54,910 nucleotides of DNA from Lachnospiraceae bacterium (GTDB lineage Bacteria > Bacillota > Clostridia > Lachnospirales > Lachnospiraceae). Every line of letters starts with the position of its first letter. Position 1 is the first letter of the stretch. The DNA is taken from positions 1-54,910 of the forward strand of contig JAEEVK010000009.1 of assembly GCA_016287095.1 (NCBI GenBank), read 5' to 3'. The position numbers and the translations under genes are program-made. The notes beneath the pieces are model-generated. The model ran no database searches. It worked only from the letters and a program-made list of their open reading frames with translations, and was not told where the DNA came from. Of the stretch, positions 1 through 6,238 are shown in pieces.

Positions 1-1
1 T

Positions 2-715
2 TTAGAAGTAGAGAAAACTAAGGAAACCGGTTATACATCTCATGGTATTCGAATGGATGTCTATGTAGAGGACGACGAGAACAGCGTATATGATGTTGAA
101 ATGCAAGGATTCAAAGAGGCTTTTCTTGGCAAAAGATTTAGATTTTACCAGGGAGCTATTGATATCGGCATTGTAAACAAGGGAGAATCCTTTGCAAAAC
201 TAAAGAAGAGTTATATTATATTCTTTACGACATTTGATCCGTTTGGCAAAGGTTGGTATATGTATCCTTTTGAAACTATATGTAGTTGGGATCATAGCAT
301 TATAATGGATGATGATGCAAAACGGATTATACTTAATATCAAAGGTTACAGGGATGTTGAAGGTCATGAAGTAAGTGATGATATTAAGAATTTACTTGCA
401 TATATGGATGGTAAAACTCCAGTATCTGAATATACAGTCGAACTTGATGATGCTGTGAAAAAAGTGAAGGAGAATGAGGAGAGGAGGCAGGAATATATGT
501 TTGTCAATTCTTTCGAAATTGATAATAGACTTTTTGGAAGATGTATTACTTATGTAGGCCTAATACGTTCAGGCATTTTGGAGGATGAAAAATTATCAAA
601 AGCCTCTCAAATATCTATGGAATTCATAGAAAATACCAAAAAACTCATAAAAGAACATCCTGATTGGGATGATGTAGATGTAGCTGAAGAGGTTTTAATA
701 TTTTTAAATTCGTAG
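2..715 (+). CDS. PD-(D/E)XK nuclease family transposase (Rpn/PDDEXK_2-like), 5' partial
   Basis: The reading frame is open from base 2, so the gene starts before the window; the ATG at 53 is internal. The visible 237 residues hold the hallmarks of the Rpn-like transposase family: HGIRMDVYVED, whose Asp is the first catalytic acid, then VYDVEMQ, giving the Glu-x-Gln that replaces the usual (D/E)xK, then RFRFYQGAIDIG and YIIFFTTFDPFGKG. The family acts as a DNA endonuclease that promotes recombination; it is usually found as scattered, often decayed copies in Clostridia. The last 90 residues are helical and charged. The visible part has no stop or frameshift, so nothing shows decay, but only the 3' part is seen. 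A terminator hairpin follows. Confidence 0.8.
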   Translation, partial: LEVEKTKETGYTSHGIRMDVYVEDDENSVYDVEMQGFKEAFLGKRFRFYQGAIDIGIVNKGESFAKLKKSYIIFFTTFDPFGKGWYMYPFETICSWDHSIIMDDDAKRIILNIKGYRDVEGHEVSDDIKNLLAYMDGKTPVSEYTVELDDAVKKVKENEERRQEYMFVNSFEIDNRLFGRCITYVGLIRSGILEDEKLSKASQISMEFIENTKKLIKEHPDWDDVDVAEEVLIFLNS

Positions 716-729
716 TAAAAAAAGCATTA

Positions 730-756
730 ATGCACCTGCTGGTTTGGCAGGTGCAT
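730..756. terminator. Bidirectional terminator between converging genes
   Basis: A 10-bp perfect stem (ATGCACCTGC / GCAGGTGCAT) with a 7-base loop lies between two converging stop codons. On the minus strand it is followed by a run of seven T, so it fits best as the terminator of the aldehyde dehydrogenase gene; on the plus strand the T run is poor. Confidence 0.8.
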
Positions 757-764
757 TTCATATA

Positions 765-2144
765 TTATTTCAAAAACATCTTGAGCATCATTCCATACAG
801 TTTTTTGTAAGGCTGGTATCTCATAGGCAGATCTATCCACCTTTTCTTGTCGAGGATGCTCTTTTTGTGTGAGAAGGTATCGAAGCCTACTTTACCGTGA
901 TAAGCACCCATGCCTGATTCGCCAAATCCGCCAAAGCCCATATTGTTTGTAGCCAGATGCACTACACAGTCGTTGATACAGCCACCGCCAAAGGCGAGTT
1001 CTGTGGTTACATATTTTATCTTCTGCTTGTTTTTACCGAAATAGTAACCGGCAAGAGGATGGGGCTTTGTATTAAGGAAACTTACAAGCTCACGCAGATT
1101 GGTGAATGTGAGTATCGGCATGATGGGTCCGAATATTTCTTCGCCCATGACCTTGTCATCCCAGGTAATATTATCCATGACTGTGGGCTCTATCTGGAGT
1201 TTTTTGATATCATGGTAACCGCCATAAACGATCTTTTCTTCGTCGAGGAGGCCTATCAGACGGTTGAAGTGTTTTTCGTTAATGATCTTTCCATAATCGG
1301 GATTGCTTAATGCAGAATCCGTATACTGTCTGGATATCTCATGCTTTACAGCTTTTATAAACTGGTCTTTAATGCTTTCTTCTACATATATATAGTCCGG
1401 AGCCACACAGGTCTGACCACAGTTTAAGTATTTGCCGAATACAATACGTCTGGCTGCGAGCTTGATGTTTGCTTCTTTATCAACTATGCAGGGACTTTTT
1501 CCGCCGAGCTCCAATGTTACAGGAGTGAGATTGGGAGCTGCAGCCTTCAGTACCTCGCGTCCTACATTTTTGCTGCCGGTAAAGAAGATGAAATCAAACT
1601 TTGCGGCCAACAGACTCTTGTTTTCTTCACGGCCACCGGTGATACAAGTTACATACTCGGGTGCAAACACCGTTTCTATCATTTTGCGTATAGCTTCGGA
1701 GGTGTTAGGAGAGTAAGCACTGGGCTTAACTATACAGGTGTTTCCGGCTGCTATAGCATCTACCAAAGGCTCGATGGTCAGCAGGAAAGGATAGTTCCAG
1801 GGGCTCATGATGAGCACTGTGCCGTAAGGAACAGACTTTATAAAGCTTGAACTATGGAACTGTACAAGAGCAGTCAGGACGTGCTTGTCTCTGGCAAAGC
1901 GTGGAGTGTTCTTTATCATATATGAAATCTCTGACAGTGTGAGTCCTGTCTCGCACATATAACTTTCAAATTCGCTCTTGCCTAAGTCTGCTTTGATAGC
2001 AGCATTAAGCTCGTCCATATGCTCGTGGATATAGCGTCTTAATCTTTTTAATGCATTTATTCTATATGAAACATCATATGTATGCCCTTCTGCAAAGAAT
2101 TTGCGCTGGGCATCTATTTTTGCTTGGATTTCTGATTCGGTCAT
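765..2144 (-). CDS. NAD(P)-dependent aldehyde dehydrogenase (class 3-like)
   Basis: Oxidises an aldehyde to the acid, or works in reverse, with NAD(P). The 459-residue length matches the short class-3 type. Visible motifs: SPWNYPF (114-120), IVKPSAYSP with the cofactor-binding Lys140, FFTGS (187-191), LELGGKSP with general-base Glu212, and NCGQTCVAPDY with catalytic Cys246. The hydrophobic C-terminal tail (MRYQPYKKLYGMMLKMFLK) resembles the membrane-associating tail of fatty-aldehyde-type members, so a long-chain aldehyde substrate is possible but unproven. It begins 14 bases after the Fe-alcohol dehydrogenase stop and is surely cotranscribed with it; the pair could interconvert alcohol, aldehyde and acid. 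AAAGG upstream of the ATG supports the start. Confidence 0.9.
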   Translation of the reverse strand: MTESEIQAKIDAQRKFFAEGHTYDVSYRINALKRLRRYIHEHMDELNAAIKADLGKSEFESYMCETGLTLSEISYMIKNTPRFARDKHVLTALVQFHSSSFIKSVPYGTVLIMSPWNYPFLLTIEPLVDAIAAGNTCIVKPSAYSPNTSEAIRKMIETVFAPEYVTCITGGREENKSLLAAKFDFIFFTGSKNVGREVLKAAAPNLTPVTLELGGKSPCIVDKEANIKLAARRIVFGKYLNCGQTCVAPDYIYVEESIKDQFIKAVKHEISRQYTDSALSNPDYGKIINEKHFNRLIGLLDEEKIVYGGYHDIKKLQIEPTVMDNITWDDKVMGEEIFGPIMPILTFTNLRELVSFLNTKPHPLAGYYFGKNKQKIKYVTTELAFGGGCINDCVVHLATNNMGFGGFGESGMGAYHGKVGFDTFSHKKSILDKKRWIDLPMRYQPYKKLYGMMLKMFLK

Positions 2145-2158
2145 TTTGTGTGCCTTTC

Positions 2159-3361
2159 TTATTTACTAAGTATCTGGTAATAAAATTTCTCCAGTTCCTT
2201 CGCTGTCATCAGCTTCGGTACAGGGTAGATGGGATTGCCTTCTTTTTCGGCTGTTTTTGCAAGCTCTGGTATATCTTCCTCTTTGATGCCATCGATAGTA
2301 TCCGGCACATTGAGGTCGCGTTTCATCTGTTTTACTGCCTCGATGAACTTTTTGGCGCCGACTTCGTGTGAGTCATGTATATCCGAGATTCCGATGACAC
2401 ATGCTAACTGATGCAGCTTTTCATAAGCGCTTTTGCCATATTCTTCCAGTACGAAGGGGAGGAGTACAGCATTGGCCAGTCCGTGAGGTGTATTATATTT
2501 ACCGCCTAAGGAATGTGCCACGCAGTGTACATATCCTACATATGAAGTGGTAAAGGCGCTGCCTGCCAGGTATGAGGCGTGGAGCATCTTCCTGCGAGCG
2601 TGGAGATTTGTAGGGTTATTATAAGCCTCTCTTATATTTTCAAATATGATTCTTACAGCATGTCTTGCATCCCTTTTTGAACTCTTTACTAAGGAACGTC
2701 CGATATAGGCCTCTACTGCATGGGTTAATGCATCCATACCTGTGGTAGCTGTGAGATGCTTGGGCAGACTAACGGTGATCTTAGGGTCAAGTACAGCGTA
2801 TCTCGGGATAAGTGGAAAATCGCTTATCTGATATTTGTGTCTGGTCTCTGAGTCAGTTACGATGGCGGCTACCGTTACCTCACTGCCTGTACCCGCAGTA
2901 GTGGGTATAGCGATGATCAATGGCAGTTTTTTAAGAACTTTTAAGATGCCTTTCATCTTTATAAAGGGAGTGTTAGGTCTTGCTATCCTGACTGCTGCAG
3001 CTTTTGCACAGTCCATGGATGAACCTCCGCCAAATCCAATAAAGGCTTCGCATTTGTTTTCGAGATAGGCGGCAGCACACTCCTCAATAATATCTGTAGT
3101 AGGATTCGGCACGGTTTTATCGAATATTACACAGTTTATACCTGCCTTTTTGAGAGCTTCCTCGAGCTCCAGGGTCAGTCCGTGAGCACGTATATCCTTA
3201 TCAGTGACTAAAAGTACATTTTTGACTTCTTTGTTTTTTAGCATGGCAGCCAGTTCCTGCATGTTGTCAAGTATTGTAGGCTTCCTGTAGGGGAGCAGCG
3301 GGATAGCGGCATGCATAGCCTGTTGAAATGTTCTGCAGTAAGCAGCTTTAATGATGTTCAT
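2159..3361 (-). CDS. Iron-containing alcohol dehydrogenase
   Basis: Group III metal-dependent alcohol dehydrogenase, 400 residues, reducing an aldehyde or oxidising an alcohol with NAD(P). Visible features: GFGGGSSMD (109-117) for the cofactor phosphates, PTTAGTGSE (153-161), and the metal ligands expected from FucO-type enzymes, Asp210 and His214 (GMDALTHAVEAY), His279 (YVHCVAHSLGG) and His293 (TPHGLANA). The N-terminus is typical of FucO/YiaY-like proteins. It is first in a two-gene minus-strand operon with the aldehyde dehydrogenase and has its own promoter at 3411-3438. The RBS AGGAAAAG precedes the ATG. Substrate cannot be fixed from sequence; propanediol, butanol and ethanol enzymes all look like this. 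Confidence 0.9.
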   Translation of the reverse strand: MNIIKAAYCRTFQQAMHAAIPLLPYRKPTILDNMQELAAMLKNKEVKNVLLVTDKDIRAHGLTLELEEALKKAGINCVIFDKTVPNPTTDIIEECAAAYLENKCEAFIGFGGGSSMDCAKAAAVRIARPNTPFIKMKGILKVLKKLPLIIAIPTTAGTGSEVTVAAIVTDSETRHKYQISDFPLIPRYAVLDPKITVSLPKHLTATTGMDALTHAVEAYIGRSLVKSSKRDARHAVRIIFENIREAYNNPTNLHARRKMLHASYLAGSAFTTSYVGYVHCVAHSLGGKYNTPHGLANAVLLPFVLEEYGKSAYEKLHQLACVIGISDIHDSHEVGAKKFIEAVKQMKRDLNVPDTIDGIKEEDIPELAKTAEKEGNPIYPVPKLMTAKELEKFYYQILSK

Positions 3362-3387
3362 TATTCTTTTCCTGGTTTCTTATATTA

Positions 3388-3405
3388 TTTGGGATAACAC
3401 CCAAA
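3388..3405. promoter_or_regulatory. Dyad in the Fe-ADH leader
   Basis: A perfect inverted repeat TTTGGG-ATAACA-CCCAAA lies between the minus-strand -10 and the Fe-ADH start. It could be an operator or a small leader hairpin; there is no T run for termination. Confidence 0.4.
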
Positions 3406-3410
3406 GCATT

Positions 3411-3438
3411 ATTTTAACAGTATTTTTTTAAAAGTCAA
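3411..3438 (-). promoter_or_regulatory. Sigma-A type promoter for the Fe-ADH/ALDH operon
   Basis: Read on the minus strand: TTGACT (3438-3433), 16-base spacer, TAAAAT (3416-3411), about 50 bases before the Fe-ADH start codon. Confidence 0.65.
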
Positions 3439-3451
3439 GCATGTAATAATA

Positions 3452-3483
3452 AAAACTACATTATGTGATTATTAAAACTACAT
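3452..3483. repeat. Direct repeat of AAAACTACAT, 22-bp period
   Basis: AAAACTACAT occurs at 3452-3461 and again at 3474-3483, exactly two helical turns apart, in the divergent region between the Fe-ADH promoter and the promoter of the small ORF. The spacing suits two copies of a DNA-binding protein on one face of the helix. No regulator is identified. Confidence 0.4.
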
Positions 3484-3513
3484 AAATATTTTTAATACCT
3501 AACTTTTAGTTAG

Positions 3514-3542
3514 TTGTTTTTTATAAATAAGTACGTTATAAT
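3514..3542 (+). promoter_or_regulatory. Promoter for the 48-residue ORF
   Basis: TTGTTT (3514-3519), 17-base spacer, perfect TATAAT (3537-3542), followed about 50 bases later by a strong RBS and ATG. Confidence 0.65.
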
Positions 3543-3593
3543 GATTTCAGTGATTGAAAAAATCATAAAAAATTAAACAAAGGAGAAAGTATA

Positions 3594-3740
3594 ATGAGCG
3601 AGTACAATTACAGACATGACTTGGATGATTCAGAGAGGATTGATTTATTATTTGAGTGTATTCAGGATCTTCAGGAAGCAGTTGAGAGCTTACAGGAAGA
3701 GGTTGATATCATTGTAAAGCATCTTGATGGTGAGGATTGA
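3594..3740 (+). CDS. Small acidic coiled-coil protein, 48 residues
   Basis: An ATG with a strong RBS (AAAGGAG, 3580-3586) opens a 49-codon frame ending in TGA at 3738-3740. It has its own promoter (TATAAT at 3537-3542) and its own rho-independent terminator (3790-3838), so this is a complete monocistronic unit. The product is very acidic (about 16 Asp/Glu in 48) and residues 13-44 form a regular amphipathic helix with Leu, Ile and Val at heptad spacing, suggesting a coiled coil or a partner-binding helix. No family is recognised. The complete expression signals argue against a chance ORF. Confidence 0.7.
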   Translation: MSEYNYRHDLDDSERIDLLFECIQDLQEAVESLQEEVDIIVKHLDGED

Positions 3741-3789
3741 TCATTTGCTGATGTAAATTCATTAAAACCTTCTTATAAATGTGGTTGAG

Positions 3790-3838
3790 AAAAAAGAACG
3801 TTTTCGGACAAAAAAAGTTCCGGCAACGTTCTTTTTTG
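3790..3838 (+). terminator. Rho-independent terminator after the small ORF
   Basis: Stem AAAAAAGAACGTT / AACGTTCTTTTTT with an inner CGGA/TCCG stem, ending in a T run. The A-rich 5' arm would also allow activity on the minus strand. Confidence 0.85.
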
Positions 3839-3887
3839 TTCTGGTATCTGTCGATCAGAGAACCTTACTGCTGATCAAAAAAATAAA

Positions 3888-3916
3888 TTGACTTAAAATA
3901 ACGAATATGCTATAAA
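3888..3916 (+). promoter_or_regulatory. Promoter of the buk-pta operon
   Basis: TTGACT (3888-3893), 17-base spacer, TATAAA (3911-3916) preceded by TGC, so both a good -35 and an extended -10. It lies about 40 bases before the buk start. Confidence 0.8.
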
Positions 3917-3952
3917 TGTTTCTTGTAGATTTAAAAACGGAGGACTATCCCA

Positions 3953-5071
3953 ATGGACAGTGAGAAAAAATATAAGTTACTGATCATAAATCCCGGCTCG
4001 ACCTCTACCAAGGTGAGTCTTTTTGAAAATGAGAAATCACTCTTTGAGCACAGCTTGTTTCATGATGCACCTGAGCTGTTAAAGTTTCCTCATGTAAATG
4101 ACCAGATGCCTTTTAGGTATCAGGTTATCATGGATATGCTTAAGGAAGAGGGTGTGGACCCTAAAACAATAGATGTATTTGTGGGCCGCGGCGGCAGTGC
4201 ATGTACTCAGCCCGGCGGCGTTACAATAGTCGATGAAAAGCTGTACGATGATACGGTAGCCGCAGTAGGCGGTAGCGAGCATCCCGCAAAACTTGGAGTT
4301 ATGCTTGCATGGCAGTTTGCCAATGAGTTTGGCAAGCCTGCATACACACTTAACCCTACCAATGTGGATGAGTACTGTGATTATGCAAGACTTACAGGTA
4401 TCAAGGGTGTATATCGTGTATCACACTCACATGTACTCAATCAGAAAGCTGTAGCTGATGCTCATGCAAAGAAGCTTGGAAAGCGTTATGAGGATTGTAA
4501 CTTTATCGTGGCTCATATAGACGGTGGTATCACGGTCAGTGCACATGATCACGGACGTATGGTGGACGGAAACATGGGTGCAGACGGAGAGGGTGCATTT
4601 ACTCCTACCCGTATAGGCAGTGTACCGGTACTTTCCATGCTGGATTACCTTGATACCCATTCTATAAAGGATGCTAAGCTACTTTGTGCAAGAGCAGGCG
4701 GATTTGTAAGCCTTTTCGGAACATCTGATTCTGATAAAATACATGCACTTGTGGATGAAGGTGATAAAAAGGCTTCACTTATCTGGAACACCATGATATA
4801 CCAGATATGTAAGATGATCGGTGAGATGAGTGCGGTACTTTGCGGTAAGGTGGACGGCATATTGCTGACCGGAGGATTGCTCAGATTTGACGATATTAGA
4901 GCAGGTATAGAGAAGCGCTGCGGATTTATTGCTCCTATTAGCGTATATCCCGGAGAGATGGAGCAGGAAGCTTTGGCTTATGCAGTGCTGGATGTTTTAA
5001 GAGGCGAGGCAACAGCTATGAAGTACTCGGGCAAGAATGTCTGGGACGGATTTGATTTTATGGAGGACTAA
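3953..5071 (+). CDS. buk: Butyrate kinase
   Basis: Converts butyryl phosphate plus ADP to butyrate plus ATP (the family also includes branched-chain acyl kinases). ASKHA-fold phosphotransferase of the acetate/butyrate kinase family, 372 residues, close to the usual 355. Visible: INPGSTSTK (12-20) phosphate-binding loop, VGRGGSACTQPGG, GGSEHPAKLG, YRVSHSHVLNQKAVA, VAHIDGGITVSAHDHGR and the C-terminal LTGGLLR. The GTY/HASNLG-type signatures separate it from acetate kinase. The RBS is CGGAGG, and translation is followed four bases later by pta, whose RBS lies inside the buk tail. Unusually, the partner is Pta-like rather than phosphotransbutyrylase. Confidence 0.9.
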   Translation: MDSEKKYKLLIINPGSTSTKVSLFENEKSLFEHSLFHDAPELLKFPHVNDQMPFRYQVIMDMLKEEGVDPKTIDVFVGRGGSACTQPGGVTIVDEKLYDDTVAAVGGSEHPAKLGVMLAWQFANEFGKPAYTLNPTNVDEYCDYARLTGIKGVYRVSHSHVLNQKAVADAHAKKLGKRYEDCNFIVAHIDGGITVSAHDHGRMVDGNMGADGEGAFTPTRIGSVPVLSMLDYLDTHSIKDAKLLCARAGGFVSLFGTSDSDKIHALVDEGDKKASLIWNTMIYQICKMIGEMSAVLCGKVDGILLTGGLLRFDDIRAGIEKRCGFIAPISVYPGEMEQEALAYAVLDVLRGEATAMKYSGKNVWDGFDFMED

Positions 5072-5075
5072 AATT

Positions 5076-6068
5076 ATGAGCATGGTAGATGACATAAAGA
5101 AAAAGGCGAAGAGTAAACTGATGACCATAGTACTGCCCGAGGGCGATGAGCCCCGTACAGTGCAGGCAGCCAAGATCATAAAGGATGACGGCCTGGCAAA
5201 ACCTGTATTACTTGGCAGTAAGACAGCTGTAGAAAAGACTGCTAAGGATACTAATACAGATATAAGCGGTATCGAGATAATCGATCCTGCTACCAGCCCC
5301 AAGGCTGAGAATTACGCAAAAGAACTTTTCGAACTCCGTAAGGCAAAGGGCGTAACAGAAGAGGATGCGGCGAAGCTTGTACAGGATGTTATGTACTATG
5401 GCATCATGATGGTAAAGACAGGGGATGCTGACGGTCTCGTTTCAGGTGCTGTACATACTACAGGCGATATGCTCCGTCCAGCACTGCAGCTTATAAAGAC
5501 AAAGCCCGGCATAAAGGTTGTTTCATCAAGCTTCCTTATGGACTGTCCCAACAAGAACCTCGGCCACAACGGACTTTTAGTATATGCAGACTGTGTAGTT
5601 ATGCCCAATCCTACAGCTGATGAGCTCGCAGAAATAGGTATTTCTGCAGCAGATACTGCAAAGAGGCTTTGCGGTATAGAGGAGCCCAAGGTAGCATTCC
5701 TTTCATTCTCTACAAAAGGCAGCGCTAAGCACGAGCTGGTAACAAAGGTACAGCAGGCAGTAGCTAAGGCCCATGAGCTGGCTCCCGACCTCTGTCTGGA
5801 CGGTGAGATGCAGTTTGATGCAGCTCTTGTACCTGAGATCGGTGCATCGAAGGCACCCGGAAGTCCTGTGGCAGGGCATGCCAATGTACTTATATTCCCT
5901 GACCTGCAGGCAGGTAATATCGGCTACAAGATCACCCAACGTATCGGCGGAGCAGAGTGCTTTGCAGTACTTCAGGGACTTGCTAAGCCCTGTAATGACC
6001 TTTCCCGCGGATGCTCAGTTGAGGATATAGTAAATACTGTAGCATTTACAGCTGTACAGGCACAGTAA
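5076..6068 (+). CDS. pta: Phosphate acetyltransferase (phosphate acyltransferase)
   Basis: Exchanges CoA for phosphate on acetyl-CoA. 330 residues, the single-domain PTA length. Typical stretches: VLPEGDEPRT near the N-terminus, GLVSGAVHTTGDMLRPALQ, IKVVSSSFLM, NPTADELAEIGI, FLSFSTKGSAKH, DGEMQFDAALVPEIG, KAPGSPVAGHANVLIFPD and QGLAKPCNDLSRGC; the last ones are diagnostic of Pta rather than Ptb. The ATG at 5076 is chosen because GGAGG (5062-5066) sits 9 bases before it within the buk C-terminus; a longer frame from 5037 would overlap buk without an RBS. Cotranscribed with buk. Whether it also accepts butyryl-CoA cannot be decided from sequence. Confidence 0.9.
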   Translation: MSMVDDIKKKAKSKLMTIVLPEGDEPRTVQAAKIIKDDGLAKPVLLGSKTAVEKTAKDTNTDISGIEIIDPATSPKAENYAKELFELRKAKGVTEEDAAKLVQDVMYYGIMMVKTGDADGLVSGAVHTTGDMLRPALQLIKTKPGIKVVSSSFLMDCPNKNLGHNGLLVYADCVVMPNPTADELAEIGISAADTAKRLCGIEEPKVAFLSFSTKGSAKHELVTKVQQAVAKAHELAPDLCLDGEMQFDAALVPEIGASKAPGSPVAGHANVLIFPDLQAGNIGYKITQRIGGAECFAVLQGLAKPCNDLSRGCSVEDIVNTVAFTAVQAQ

Positions 6069-6104
6069 GTCTTTATATAGTATAATCATAAAATTAAATA
6101 TTTT

Positions 6105-6173
6105 AGCGGTTCTTGACTGAAAGTAACATTTTGTATATAATTATAATGTTATGAACAGTTAGAACCGTTTTTT
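6105..6173 (+). terminator. Long terminator hairpin after pta
   Basis: Outer stem AGCGGTTCT (6105-6113) / AGAACCGTT (6161-6169), an inner perfect stem TAACATT (6124-6130) / AATGTTA (6145-6151), then six T. A complete promoter lies in its 5' arm and loop. Confidence 0.8.
6113..6141 (+). promoter_or_regulatory. Promoter nested inside the pta terminator
   Basis: TTGACT (6113-6118), 17-base spacer, perfect TATAAT (6136-6141). Start of transcription would be near 6148, in the 3' half of the hairpin, so the new transcript would lack the 5' arm and escape termination. It would serve the hybrid kinase gene. Confidence 0.7.
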
Positions 6174-6238
6174 GTTTGGTCGGTGGACGGGCAGGCAAGT
6201 CACTGACATGATCATTTACCTGCAATCAGGTGCAGAGC

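Noticed and set aside
5037..5075. Longer Pta start within buk
   Set aside because: Gives 13 extra residues overlapping buk with no RBS; the ATG at 5076 has GGAGG at the proper spacing.
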